Shown here one piece after another: positions 1 through 13,900 of a stretch of DNA of 64,000 bases. Source of the stretch: Ficedula albicollis (Eukaryota > Chordata > Aves > Passeriformes > Muscicapidae); NCBI RefSeq assembly GCF_000247815.1, contig NC_021674.1, forward strand, positions 30,574,420-30,638,419, in the 5' to 3' direction. The notes under the pieces are model-generated. The model did not search any database. It saw only the letters and a program-made list of their open reading frames with translations, and was not told the DNA's origin. Both the position numbers and the translations under genes were made by a program. The number at the start of each line of letters is the position of its first letter. Positions within the stretch are counted from its first letter, which is position 1.

Positions 1-1846
1 ATATGAGAGTCTTGCCATTTTCCATTGCAGCAAAAGGAAAGAGGTGGCCCTCTGATACCCTCCTCCAGTAGTTGTAAGCATTTCCCAGTGTCTCTCTGAA
101 ATATGGGAAAAAATAATCTTACCTGAAATGACTAGCACTTCTCTTACTGAGATTACCAGCATGTTCAGATTCCCTTGCACTTCACATGAACAGGCAGTGT
201 TCATTGCCTCTGGAGCATGTGTCCCTCCAGACAGGCACAGGGCAGCACAGCGTTCCACCAACAGGGCAGGGGCTGGCTCCTCAGAACAATGCCAGGAGCA
301 CCTGGTTATCTGTGCAGTCCATAATGTCTCTCCCTCAGTCTTTTCATGCACATACATTCCCCACGTACACAATGCTTATCTTTAATTTTCTGTGTGCCCA
401 AACCATACAATTTCTAAGGAGGGTTAAAAATATCAAATTAATTCAGAAGACAGGGGTGAAAAGAATAATTCTGAGATATTCACAGGGTTGGTAGTAGTAA
501 CAAAAAAGACAGTTTCTGTCTTATTTTGATACTGAAGTTAATTGCAGGCATCTAGGGTTTAAAGACCTTGTGTTATTGATGGGGGTGTGTTAGCAAAAGG
601 AGGGACTCTAACATTAAACTGAAATTTAGCATGTACAGTAGGTTGTCAAGAGAAAAAAAAATAAGAACAAAGGAGACTGCTATTATCTTTTATTATTATC
701 TTTTAATTCCCCCCCATTTTCCTTCTGCATGCTCTCTCTCTGTCAGCCTTCTCTCTCTCAATAATTATAATAATCAACTTACAATGATAACAGAAATAAT
801 CTCCTGCAAGATAACTAAACAAACCACATGTTATCTGTACCGAACTGTGCTTACTTACAGTGGGTACATCACTTATGGAAAAGCCAATAAAATTTTAATT
901 AAAAAAGCATGTATGTTGTCAGTTAAGATGCAAAGAGGGTGTGCAAACACATTCAAAGTGGTCCATAAATTGCTTGGTATTTGATAGAACAGGGAGGGGG
1001 GCAAACCCACCCCAAATAGAACGAAACAAAACTAAAGCCCACCAGGTTTGAGGAGCTCTATTTATGTTGTTCTATACAGAGCACTGATTGCTTGGGAATT
1101 CAAAAGCAGGAGGAGGGGGGAATCCTCCCTTGAGCAACAATCACATCCACCCACCTCCACCAGTGCTGGGAGCGAGTGAGCAAAAGTTAATTAAAGATTT
1201 TGCATCTCCCCACTGCAGCGCTGTATTGATAGCTCTGGATCCTGAGATAAACTACAGCTCTCCCACACTGTATCGCTGACACGCCTTCAAACTTGCCCTG
1301 GAGGCACCACCTCGGGGGATCAGATGTTTGCTTTCCCTGGTGTACTTGAGGCTTGGCCTTTCTGCTAGGACTGAAACTCGGACTGATGAATGCCAGCCCA
1401 TAGGTAGGTGCGTGTCTCAGAGGAGCAGGACTGTAGGTAATTACCCGGTCCTGGTTCACCATGGCTTCAGAAGAGTCCAGCCCTCTGTTAGTTGTTTGCT
1501 CTAAGCATAAGGATGGCTGTTTCACATAGCTTGGCATAGACGAATTTCTGCACAGGTACTGTGAATGTGAAACAGTTCTCAGTGACTAAAGCAGAAGGTT
1601 TGCTGGAGCCAATTATGACATGGGGGAAGCCCTTGGCACCATTCAATGCCCTGAGTTTGTCCTGCTCCTCTGAATCATTCTTTTTGTGGATCTGGTGTGA
1701 ATGCTGGTCTTTTCATGACCTTTGTGCTCCTATGGCAGGCTGGGAACAGTGGCTTCAGGGGTCTCTTTGAAGACAGAAGTGCATATCCTTCACCCAGATT
1801 TTTTCTCTGAGCTCTTGCTGCAAGGCATCACTGGGAGGAAATCTCG
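1..1846. other. unique noncoding stretch
   Basis: No gene or recognised repeat is visible. Short open frames here have no recognisable domain. The part around 1150-1290 has a run of possible factor-binding words (TTAATTAA, TTTTGCAT, GATAAAC) close together and could be a conserved noncoding element, but this is only an impression from composition. Confidence 0.4.
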
Positions 1847-2388
1847 GCACTGATATGATCAGCATGGATCAACAGTTGTGCTTTGCACTGCTCTCACTGA
1901 GTGAGCAACCACTCCAGGGATTGCACTTAGTGCAGAGAAGGCCTATTTGATATAGCATGATATGTGAGGATGTCCCAAGACAGTGTCTAAAATTCCTTCC
2001 TCTCAGTTCAACCTTCAGCTTCAGCTGTAATGGGCAGATACTGCCTGCACAGGCTGCCCAGGAGAGCCCTTGCATGTGGAGAAGAAAGCAGTAATATGAT
2101 CAGCATGGATCAACAGCTGTGCTTTGCACTGCTCTCACTGAGTGAGCAAGGCACTGATATGATCAGCATGGATCAACAGTTGTGCTTTGCACTGCTCTCA
2201 CTGAGTGAGCAACTCCAGGGATTGCACTTAGTGCAGAGAAGGCCTATTTGATATAGCATGATATGTGAGGATGTCCCAAGACAGTGTCTAAAATTCCTTC
2301 CTCTCAGTTCAACCTTCAGCTTCAGCTGTAATGGGCAGATACTGCCTGCACAGGCTGCCCAGGAGAGCCCTTGCATGTGGAGAAGAAC
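1847..2388. repeat. 304-bp two-copy duplication with an extra partial copy
   Basis: A block of about 240 bp beginning GCACTGATATGATCAGC at 1847 recurs at 2151, an offset of 304. The copies are almost identical; the first carries a 3-bp insertion (CCA) after GAGCAA. Between them, 2095-2149 is a third copy of only the first ~55 bp, with one visible substitution (CAGCTGTG for CAGTTGTG). The arrangement full copy, head-only copy, full copy cannot come from one simple duplication. No coding function is evident; short open frames on both strands are simply repeated with it. Confidence 0.9.
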
Positions 2389-3116
2389 AAGGCTGTGAGA
2401 TGGAAGGACCTATTTCCTCAGGGAGCACATTGCTGCACTACACCTGCTGTTGCAGGACACTGAGTTTTGAGGCTATTACACAGAGATAATGCTTACATTT
2501 GAAGGGATCCATGGACTGTACCTAATTACAGAACCACAGCAGCCTGGCAAGGCAGGACAGTTAGAACCCAACTCCTTTTAGGCTGGAAATTAAGACATGG
2601 GTATTAAAATGTATGACCAGGGTTAGAGAGATAAGGTCAGTAAGAAGGCCAAGGTTAAAACATCAGACTTACATATTCCCAAAGCTGTGCTTAACATATG
2701 TCTCAGCAAAAGAAATTGATGTTAATGACATACTAACCGCTTTCATTTGAAGATCTCAAAATGTTTTACATCCTGATTTGCTTGCTCTGTGCAGTTCTAT
2801 TGAAGACTGTTGGTCTTTCAGGGGGAAGAGTGCAGGCTGCTCCATGCTGTACTGTGTCTGTACTGTCCTCAGGTCCCCTCAGAGTGGAGATGGCTGGGGT
2901 TCGTCACCACACGCACTGGGGATGGGCTGGATAATTGTGCTACAGGAAAGCAGATGCCATTGAGGGAAGGTGTAGGACGATGGCTGGGTAGGGATTGAGA
3001 TGATTTAGTATAAGCAGTGGTTCATGTGGAAGGATAGATTTGCAGCTGGTTTAAGGGGTATCAGGATGCAATGGGATCCATACAGGGAAGGGAGAGCAGG
3101 AAGGCTGATGGATTGA
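2389..3116. other. unique noncoding stretch
   Basis: Nothing recognisable: no domain-bearing frame, no repeat family and no RNA gene seen. Confidence 0.4.
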
Positions 3117-3288
3117 CCCTCTTTGGGGAGGGCTGGACAGACAAGTTGGTCAAGAAGAAAACCAAAGCTCTTCTTTGTTGATTTCCTTCAGAGAGAGCAT
3201 TGCCCTCTTTGGGGAGGGCTGGACAGAAAAGTTGGTCAAGAAGAAAACCAAAGCCCTTCTTTGTTGATTTCCTTCAGAGAGAGCATTT
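3117..3288. repeat. 86-bp tandem duplication, two copies
   Basis: The unit starting CCCTCTTTGGGGAGGGC occurs at 3117-3202 and again at 3203-3288, directly abutting. I count about two substitutions between copies (GACAGACAA/GACAGAAAA and AAGCTCTTC/AAGCCCTTC). The overlapping open frames on both strands contain an internally repeated peptide purely because of this duplication. Confidence 0.93.
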
Positions 3289-4270
3289 TTGAAATCACAG
3301 GTCTGTGCCAGGCAATGAAGGAGAGGCAGCTGCTGGCTGGGCAGGATGAGGCCAGGTTCCACAGAAGAGCCTGTGAGAGGTCTGAGGGCTGGTGTGCCAC
3401 ACCTCATATGGCCAGGTGCTGAGCAGGCTGGGCAGAGCACCCTGGCACCATCATGGGTAAGGGTACTCAGAGAGCTGAGGGTTTGACTTCCTTGAATCTC
3501 ATGTTTAGGGACTTGAATTCTGTGGAGGAGCTAGACCCTGGCAGAGCCTGAGGGAGAGGATTAAAAATGGCACATGAACTATAGCAACTGTGGCTCTACA
3601 GAGTCTGGAGGGGAAACAGAGGCATCGTGCCTAGTACCCTAATGAGCCACAGCCATGGGCCAGAGGGTCTTTGTCTCATTAGTGCTTTCTCTGACGATGA
3701 AGTAAGGCACTCTCTGGCATCCAGAAAGTCATGGCCACTAGCCACAAGTAGACAGTTGTAAACTGCTCAGAACAATCTCCCAAAATGAAAATGGAGAGAT
3801 ATACAAGACTGAAGCAACTGCTGACTGGCAAAGCAGGGAGGAGCATGGTTCTACCAGCTGCCACTAGGAATTGCCATGGGCTCACTTTGAGTCCCACACA
3901 GGGGGTTTGCTTTGGGTGTTCTCAGAGAAGCCTCTGCATCCTGCTGTGACCTTCATGCAAGCACTTGCACGAGGACACTCTATGAAGTGGGGGCAGTTTC
4001 CCCTGCAGCAGCCAGTGACTGGCAGCTCTGGTTTGTTTTTTTTTCTCTCTCCATTTTTGATTACAGAACTGCTCTGTTATTCTAGCAGGTCTGAAATTAG
4101 ATACAGGTGCAAATTAACTAAGTCACAAGTGCATTACATTTGGTAATTTTTCTGTCAAGAGTCGTGCTGAAGGGTTGCAGAGAATAATAAGAGCAGCCGA
4201 GAGCCAAGTGGCTGGTCCAGGTGTGCCCAGCTTCTGAGTGTGCCTCCCTGGCAGTGGTTTGAGGCATGGG
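3289..4270. other. unique noncoding stretch
   Basis: No supported gene or repeat. The 72 to 91-codon frames present on both strands have no recognisable features. Confidence 0.4.
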
Positions 4271-4525
4271 GTCTATTTTCACAACACAGGCTGCAAAATC
4301 ACCTGCTTCCTGATAGTTTTCTGCCTCTGAGTTTCGTCTGCCATTCCTCTCCTCTGGCTGCAACTGTCTTTGAGTACTCAGCCCCCTGATTGCAGAGCTG
4401 CAGTTGTCATGGTTATGTCGTGGTCCTGGGATTTTGGAAAGACAGTAGAGCAAAAGTCTGGATCCTCCCCTTCTTTCTCCTCTACAGTGTAGGCCCTGTG
4501 TATTTTCCAGATGAAGGGGGAAAGT

Positions 4526-4659
4526 CTGTCAGTCTGCCCAGCTCTGACAGGTAGGTGAAGGAATCCAGCTCCATCTGGCACCAAAGAGGTGGCTGTCAGT
4601 CTGCCCAGCTGTGACAGGTAGGTGACGGAATCCAGCTCCATCTGGCACCAAAGAGGTGC
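4526..4659. repeat. 67-bp tandem duplication inside the first copy
   Basis: The unit beginning CTGTCAGTCTGCCCAGCT occurs at 4526 and 4593. The matching part of the downstream copy has only one unit. This is a copy-number difference within otherwise matching duplicated blocks. Substitutions seen: GCTCTGACAG/GCTGTGACAG and GGTGAAGG/GGTGACGG. Confidence 0.9.
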
Positions 4660-4710
4660 ACAAGGATTTGCCGCCCCTCCTCAACACCATGGCTGCCTCT
4701 CTGCAACTTG

Positions 4711-4771
4711 NNNNNNNNNNNNNNNNNNNNNNNNNNNNNNNNNNNNNNNNNNNNNNNNNNNNNNNNNNNNN
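4711..4771. other. assembly gap (61 N)
   Basis: Sixty-one undetermined bases lie between the two blocks of the flanking duplication. Any reading frame crossing here is meaningless. The small size suggests an estimated or local-closure gap, not a scaffold join, but this cannot be told from sequence. Confidence 0.99.
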
Positions 4772-5153
4772 GAAAAAAGGGTCTATTTTCACAACACAGG
4801 CTGCAAAATCACCTGCTTCCTGATAGTTTTCTGCCTCTGAGTTTCGTCTGCCATTCCTCTCCTCTGGCTGCAACTGTCTTTGAGTACTCAGCCCCCTGAT
4901 TGCAGAGCTGCAGTTGTCATGGTTATGTCGTGGTCCTGGGATTTTGGAAAGACAGTAGAGCAAAAGTCTGGATCCTCCCCTTCTTTCTCCTCTACAGTGT
5001 AGGCCCTGTGTATTTTCCAGATGAAGGGGGAAAGGCTGTCAGTCTGCCCAGCTGTGACAGGTAGGTGACGGAATCCAGCTCCATCTGGCACCAAAGAGGT
5101 GCACAAGGATTTGCTGCCCCTCCTCAACACCATGGCTGACTCTCTGCAACTTG

Positions 5154-8100
5154 CAAGAGAGCAGTGGTTGCACGAGCAGCTTCCAAGCTGCAGAGCTAAT
5201 CCAACCAGTTGTCATAAAGCAACCATCAGACTCTGTGTAAGGAGGTGTGAGTATCTTGTGTAGCGCACGGCAACTAACTAAAGTGAGGTGGTTGGCAGAG
5301 GACAATAAGACGTCGTGAGAATGTGTGAAAGTGTTATTCTGCTGTGGCTGCTCACAGATGCAGAGTGCTCATTTTGTGGAGGGGCCATTTCTGGCTCCCT
5401 GTGACAACTTGCTAGTCATTTCAATTCCAAAGATGCTGAGATTTGAGCACAGGAGCTGAGATAAGTCTCAGTGCCAGCTGCACTCTGTGAAAACTTTCTG
5501 CCCTGATGTGCAGTAAAGGTCCAAGAGAGATTATGAGGTGCCTGAGCCAGGGAGCTGAGCTCCTTTCTACAACTCCTCAGATGAAACTGTGCAGTTATCT
5601 GTCAAATCGAGGTTGCAGTGTGCTGGCAGGTCAGCATGTGGATAAAGCTGGTCCTGCTGCTGTCTCACAGATAAGTGGAAGGCTTCATTCACCAAGCAGT
5701 TAATCTGGAGAGCTTTCAATGGTGCAAAATCCATACTATTTATGTGAAGATTAAATGAATGGTTCTATGCAAATTTGCAAATTAGTTAATGACACAATTG
5801 CATCAAATGATAGTATGCTGCTGCACAAAGCTGGCATGAAACCATTTCAGGCCTGGATTTCCATTTGCTGTGCCATTCAGACAACTCCTCACCTAAGTGG
5901 AGCTGAGCTCTTTGCCTGTGCTGGAACTTGCATGTGGCTGAGACAGAGCTTCACCTCCCTCTCCCTTTCGTGGGGGCTGCTGCATTACAAGGAATATTGC
6001 TTATAACCATACAGGGCATACTGGAAATGCCTTCCCCATTTGGCCCCTTATTTTGACATATGGGGAAATTGGCTTCAATTTTGGTCACTTTTTCTTCAAA
6101 AAAGACCTAATTTCAGAAACATTTTCTTGGAAGTGTTAAAAGTAAACATGTGCTTTTAGAGCACAGTGACTGTGAGCTGCTTATACTCTTTCCTTCTATA
6201 CTAAGATCTTCCCTTTCCAGCTTATGTAGTCAAAGCTGCCTTCCAGGAATGGATCAGGACACAACCATCCAACCAGCTGCTCTGGGTGAGACCCAAGAGC
6301 TGTTTCACTCAGAATCCACTATCTGGCAGCAGCAATGGCCTAGAGAAGAGCACCAGAAATAAGCCACTAGACAATGAAGCTTCTCTGGTGTGCTCTCCTT
6401 GGCTGCCTGTGGACTGCAGTCATACGACGTCCTGAGCCAGAGGTGGCACTGAGGAACAGTGACAAACTGGGTCTCATGCATATCCTGTGTTATGCTCATT
6501 TGTCTGTTGAAATAACTTTATTTTCTCCCTTTGCCCTTCCTGAAGCCTTCATATCTCAGTAGATTTTAGTGGATTTATGAAATTTTCCTGCTTCTTTCTT
6601 CTCGGTGTTAAATTGTTTTCTAAAACATTTTAATTGTAGTGTATGTGGGATACGGAAACTTTTGAGGATTAGAGAACACTCTGGGCAGTAGCTGGGCACC
6701 ATTAACTCTGGGATCAACCCATAAGTCCATGATGCAAGAAGAAATCCCAATTTCTCTTTTAGAAATTAGAACAATAGCAATAATCTTTCACAGGCTGAAG
6801 GGGTGTGCTTCATAGACGCAGGAAAACAAAGGAAGTTTGGTGAACAGTCACTGAACTTGATTAGTCCATTACAGCTCCATGTGGACAATCCCAGGTAGTG
6901 CTCAGCTCTTCTGAGTGGTAAAACTGCAAAGGTTTCTAACCTCACCCCACTTTTGTTTGGAAAAGTTGTTGTGTATGTCAGGGTGAAAGGGAGAAGAGGC
7001 AAGTGATAGAGAGATTGATAAATGTGTGGAGTAATAATAATAGTTACAAGCTTTTGCATGGGTATACCCTAGGCTTGCTAATGCCTCCAGAGTTGGTCCT
7101 TTTTCCTCCATAGTTTTGCTTTCTGAATCAGCTTTACAGGGCTCCTCTCCCCCCACAGTCCCCTGGCCCCTGTTTATTAGCACAGAAACGCCTCTGAGCA
7201 AACTAAACTCATTCAATGTCCTGGTTCACGTCTTCAAAGCTGCAGCATTTCTAATCTGTTTTCACTTCTGTCACTGATTCCACTGGGGCTCTTGGCTAAT
7301 CACCCAAACTGTTTTGTAACCTTGCCAGCTCTGTCCATGCTGATAGCCTTGCAGCTCTACTTCTCACAGCCCTGGTTCAAAACTGAAAGGTTAATCCTCC
7401 AAACCCTCCAGTAGTCACACCTCCTCTTGAGAAACACCTTTTCAGGCCATTCTCCACTGTACTATCACAGTGCTAGGAAGAATGTAGAGAGATGGCCTTT
7501 CAAGATAATGGCATTAAACCTTAGGTCTAAATTCATTTTACATGACACAGATTTTGTTACCGCTCCAGCAGAATTTTTCTCTTGATTTCTCTGGAGCATC
7601 CCAAGGCATTCTTACAAAAAGGTTTCCAAAGGTGAAAGGATGGAAAGCTTTCTTGACCTTTCTGACCATTGCTGTCCTCTGAGTGTGCTCTCTTTAGGTA
7701 ACTAGTCACTAGGACACACTCATCTGGACAAAGGGTCACTTAAATTGTATACAGCAATTATACCATTCTAAATGATTGTTCTTTACTTGGGGACGTCATC
7801 TGCTGGAGCAGGAGTTTGGGTCACTGGCCTTTGTTGCAAACTGACACTCTCAATGGCCTTGTTCCCAGTAAAGAGTGTCTTGGTGCTAAAGTGAATGGAT
7901 TATAACCCCGTGACACTGGAATTACACAAATATCTAAATTACCTCTTATTCTAGAAAGAGAAACATTTACTACCTATCCATTCCCTTTTTATGACAAGGG
8001 TTTCACAATTTTAATATAACACCGATTAAATAAAATTGTTCCTTGGCTGTAGGCCAGTAATGAACTGGGTGTGTGTATGGAAGAGTATTATAATACCTAA

Positions 8101-9656
8101 ACCATGTGTGCCAAAGATCCCCATAGCACAGCACCTTTAAACTGTCAGGAGTAAAAAATTGGACCTTTCAGAAAATATGTAAGACCAGTGTAGGTAGATA
8201 GTGGTAGTTCTCCATGTCTTCTCCAGCCTTCAACCTCCTGTGGCTTGGCCTTTCTAGTGCCAGATGTGCTTTCTACATATTTGCTAGTTTTGGTAAACTG
8301 AAATTAATAATACTGTCATTTCAAAAAGAGCCCTAAGACATTTCATAAAGGACTTTATTACTGTTCTGAGGACTCTTCCTCAACTGTCAACAGTGTTTGA
8401 TTGACCTCAGTGATAGAGAACTGAGTTTGTCTATGCAGGGCAGAGAAGTCAGTGCTGGGATTTGAATGTGCTGCTGTGAGTAGCGTTGATGCTCAGCTGA
8501 GCACGTCACCTCCTTGACAGTGAATTTACAAAGCCAACCTGGAAATTAGCTATTCATCTTTGCTGTTAAGAGAATCACGTTCATCTATGCAATGCAAGGA
8601 GATCTGGCAGGATCTTTACAGGCCACATACAAAGTAAAGCCGGGATTGACTTTTTCTGTTTCTGAAGGTTTTTCAGGACAGAAACCAGAGGTCTGGAGGG
8701 GATAAAAGCACTGAGTGTATTTAACCTGTCCTCTGAAAAGACAAACCCAGCAAGTGCTCTTCTTAGACATACCTTCCCTTTCCATTCACTTGCTTTTGGG
8801 AATATAATGTGAGCATTAAATGGACTAGGGGAATGACCCACTATCCTGAAAAGCTGAATCTCTGTGCATATGACCTAAGCATTTTGAGAATATGCTCCTT
8901 CTTTTGAAATGTGCATATGTCCCAGAGTACTGGGCCACTGGTCTGCACTGATACAACAATTTCCGTGATTCCCTTCCTGCTGTTTGCCCATAGTCATGTT
9001 CTTCTGGATTTTCACAAGGACCAAAGCAAGCTGTCTTTAAAGTCTCTGAAGTTAGTAGTTCTCCTCAGCATCACAAATTTAACTCTGTATACAAGAAGTG
9101 CAGGTTGCGTCCTCAAACAGGATAAAGCTGCTGCATCTTTAATCTCATGTTACACAAATGTCCAGATCAAAATAAATATGTGTTTCCCCTGTTACTTCTC
9201 TTTCAAATTAGAGCACTAGGGGCCAGCAACAAGGTTAGATCTTGGGGAACTTTAAAAGCCACCGTTTCCTTGGAGAGGGCCCTTGATTTTACAAACTACA
9301 GGATTCACACAGCAGCTGTTTAATTTCTAAAGTGTTAACTGAAATTTACTACAAATGCAATTTTGTGCCAACACATTTTTTGTTGTTGTTACTAAGGCAG
9401 CTATTCCATAGTTACTATTTTGGTTCCCATGACGACTGCACTGCTATCCGAGTTGGAGATGATAAAATTGGTATGTTGACAGATTCTGATTGACTGTTGA
9501 TACCAGTTGGCAGAAGAAACGAAGGCTTTCCGATAGGTTAATATGTATATTTTCAGGAAGAAAGAAAAAAGGCAGAAATGATTTTTTGGTACAGTTATAT
9601 TTTACTAGCAGAAAAAAAAAATTAAAGTTCATATTTAAAAAGCCCTGGCAGCCTAG
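5154..9656. other. unique noncoding stretch
   Basis: About 4.5 kb without a recognised gene or clear repeat. Composition varies from moderate GC to AT-rich around 7.9-8.3 kb. No frame exceeds about 105 codons and none shows domain features. The part at 9360-9460 (TTCCATAGTTACTATTTTGG and nearby) looks compositionally like unique, possibly constrained DNA, but I cannot support a function. Confidence 0.4.
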
Positions 9657-10430
<774 letters not shown>

Positions 10431-10805
10431 AAGGAGGGAGTGGAGCGTGGAGATGGGATCTGAATTTCCAGGGACCTCTATACCTTGTTGCCTGTTGCCC
10501 ACCGAAAAAGTGGGAGAATGAATTGAGCTGAATAGTGCAGAAAACCCCAGAACACTGGAGGATGATCTACAACCAACATACTGGGAAAGTGCTGAACACC
10601 AGGCTTTTATACGCTAGGAAGCCACAACCAGAATATCACAGGGATCTGAGTATTGGCTGGTAGCCACAGCAGTGGCTGGTGTAAGGGACTGTGGAAATAG
10701 CAAGAGAAAGGAAACAAATCTTGGGTAGGAGGCTGAAGAGAAGCCACTGTGGGATGGTGATGCTTGCTATGTGACCTCTTTTTGGCCACACTGCCACTAT
10801 GGGCC
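10431..10805. other. unique noncoding stretch
   Basis: Nothing recognisable seen. Confidence 0.4.
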
Positions 10806-10961
10806 GAATTGGTCCTCACTACGCTGGTCTCTTGAAGGGATGCAGATATTGGGCAAATGTGTTGAGGGAGTCTTCTGTGTCTGAAATTGGTCCTCACTAT
10901 GCTGGTCTCTTGAAGGGATGCAGATATTAGGCAAATGTGTTGAGGGAGTCTTCTGTGTCTG
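10806..10961. repeat. 78-bp tandem duplication, two copies
   Basis: The unit starting at GAATTGGTCCTCACTA (10806) repeats at 10884, ending both times in TCTTCTGTGTCTG. Differences are few (ACTACGCTGG/ACTATGCTGG, TATTGGGC/TATTAGGC). Peptide duplication in the minus-strand frames is a by-product. Confidence 0.93.
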
Positions 10962-13900
10962 GAAGCTGTGGTGAAAAAATCCTGGCAGTTTTCTGATGTA
11001 TGCAATTGTTTTGGGACCCCTGAGGAGCTTTGCAGTGGGCAGCTGCAGTCCCCAGGTAGATAGGAACAGTTCTACAGTGGAGGCTGCCCTGGCATTCTCA
11101 TAAAGCTCTCCAGGCACAATTTTGTTGCACTTACACATTGCTGTGACTGAAATTACTGTTCAGTAATTTGGGGATTGCCTGGATTGTGGCATTTTCCCCT
11201 TTTTTTTTCCTCTTGAGTGTGATTATGGAAATGTACTTATTCCCAGCATCAGAGTAGCCAGCTCATGAGAGGGACCCAGGCTCTAAACAGAGCCAGAAGA
11301 AAGGAGGCAAAGTGTGCTCTGTAAGATGTGACTTGCACAGGGAACTTGTCCCCCACTTTATGCTTACAACTAGCTGGTCTTCACCAGGACCAGGGTGGTG
11401 CACCCAGAGAGCCTGCTTCTGAGCAGTAGCACACACAGTGCACCAGCAAATATCTGGGTTATGAAAGAGCCCAGGTCCTCACAGCAACAGCAGTGGTGGG
11501 GCTGATGACGAAGTCAGTGTCATACTAACAGTCAAATGGGAAAGGATGAAAGGATGGTGAGGAGAACGGGGAGGTGGAAAAGGTTGTTGTCTTCCTGAAG
11601 AACATCTTTCCAATACAGTGTACAGTGCCTGATGCAGCCAAGCTTTTGGCTCTTGCCCAGCATTCCTGTTAATATTTTTTAATGTTTTTCATATTAAAAA
11701 AACAGTTGGGAAAAGGGTAGTGTCTTTATGCCTGTTCTTCATGCTTCCTGTGTATGGTAAGCTGATCTGTCACTCAGAAAACTTGCTCAGTGTTGATTCC
11801 AGTGTTCACCAGCATTTGTCAGAGTTTGGAAATGACTATTCCAACATGCATTCGCTGCCTGGACTCCTTGTTCCTTACAATCCTTGATTATTGTTCTATT
11901 TTCTGGTTTTAGTAAATGCAACAGTGCTTTGCTGCCTGCCGCTTCCAATCTCTTCCTAACCTCCCTGCAATCTCCTTGGCAGGGACTGTAATTTACAGTG
12001 AATTAACCTAGTCACCAGGGAGCTCCTAATGGTCGTTCTGCAGGTTCACAGATTATCTTAAGCAACTGATATTTAGTGCAGAAAGAAGGAAAACTTCTAA
12101 AAGATTTCATAAATGAAAAGTCTATTATAGAGCTTGGGGCTTTTTTTTTTTTTTTCCTTTGCCCCCTCAGTGCTTCTTGGCTTTTTCTGCTTCAGGTAGA
12201 GGCCAGCCTAGGCACATAATGAATTCTTGTGGAGAAAGGAGCATGAAGAAAAAATGAAGGGAAACAAGTGTGCCAAAGCAGAGGAAAGATGCCAGTTCCT
12301 CTCCTGAGCAGCAGCAACACAAAGGGGAGGTATCTGTTGCCTGCTGAGGCTCCCCCTGCACAAAGATGTCTTGTTGTTCTTTATCTTCCTCTTGTTACTT
12401 AACAGCAGGGCTGGTTTGTACAAACCCAGATTAGAGCAGATAAGAAAATGAAGCTCTGAATTATTCAGCAGAGGAGGGAGGAGAGGATGTGGCTGGGGTT
12501 ACTGGATAAAGCTGTGGCCTCCAACAGAGCTTTCTGTCCCTTGGGGTTTATATCTAAATCTATTTGCTTTGCTTAAGCCTGGTTGTGGAAGAATTGAGAT
12601 GATGATTTCTTTTATTTACAAAGAGGCACCTTTCACAGGGACTGCAGAAAATTGGGGTAAAAGGGAAGTCATGAGATCTGCTAGTCCATTCTCTACCCCA
12701 GCAGGGCTGGTTAGAGCTGGGTCTCTCCCAGCAGACATGTGCCCGCACCAGAAACTCTCTGGGCAAGGTTAGCTGTGCCAACATGTCCCTCTGATGTTCC
12801 CCCTTCAGAAGCTTGTGGCCCTGAACCTGCTGTCAAAACCTCCTTAAATGCTTTTCTCTTGGACCTCCCAGGCCTCCCAACCCCTGTTTTGGGAGCTCCT
12901 CTAGTTCAGGGAAAGCACTAGGTGCTCATCCCTTGGTTTAGTTATGTTGGAGAGTGTTTGTTCAGTACCTCTCAGAGTTGAGTTAGGCAGCAGAAAAGAT
13001 GATGTTTGGGCACTGTTTGCTCATCTCTTGTACGTCTCTGCTGGTGCTTTGGAAAGAGAGGTGGCAGTGCAGAATAGGCTGGGGGTTTCTCCTCTTTGCT
13101 TTGCTCTCTTTGCTCCCCTCCCAGCCACTGCAGGATGACTGCGGTTGTGGTGCTGAACCACAGTGCTCTCTGCAATAGCTCCTCACCACAGCTGCACCAG
13201 CTCTGATGCTTTCTCTGAGGGCTGCTGCTCTACAAGTCTCCCCAAAGAGTAAGCAGAACTTCTTCCATCTCCACAGCTGTTAGACAACACACTGATTTTA
13301 GTCCTGGTCCCCTAGAGAAGTCTGTCCTGTTCTTAAAACTGGGAACATCATTTACAAGCCTCATATGGCCGTGGCAGACAAAGCTTTAAATTATTTTCTT
13401 CACTGCTGCTATTTTATTTGGGATAACTTGACTGGCTGGGTTGCTTCTACTATAGCTACACCCATGTAGGGGGGAACAGAGACATCCAGAGACAACAGAG
13501 ACCTGCTGCTGCTGTGCCTGCTGGTGGGGTGTAATTACATCATAAGTTTCCTTTACTCTGAAAGCTGACTTAAGAAATTTCTCCTCTTGCAACACGTTTA
13601 CAGCCCCCTCAGTTGTCCGGACACTGATGATTATAGGGCTGTGTTCTGTGTTTTGATAAGATCGAAGTTAGCTTCTCCAGCCTTTTCCTGGAACTCTTAT
13701 TTTTAACCTGTGTCTTTTTGTTTGTTGCTGAACATGCCACGTTGTGCAACTCCCACTTGAACAGCAAGGGAGTCTATTCTGCTGCCATTCAGAAGAAAGG
13801 ACATTCTGTACTTTGTTGTTTCATCAGATGCTAGATGCTGGGCTGGCACCCCTGATCAGAAATGCTGCACCAGGGAAAGAAAGGGAGAATCCTGGTAGCC

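Larger units (their letters stand above)
4271..5153. repeat. 510-bp-offset duplication spanning an assembly gap
   Basis: A block of 440 bp (4271-4710) recurs as 373 bp (4781-5153). Both start GTCTATTTTCACAACACAG and both end at CTGCAACTTG. The first copy is 67 bp longer because it holds an internal 67-bp tandem duplication that is single in the second copy. A run of undetermined bases lies exactly between them. The duplication may be real or may reflect two haplotypes placed side by side; the gap at the junction makes the artefact explanation serious. Confidence 0.88.
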
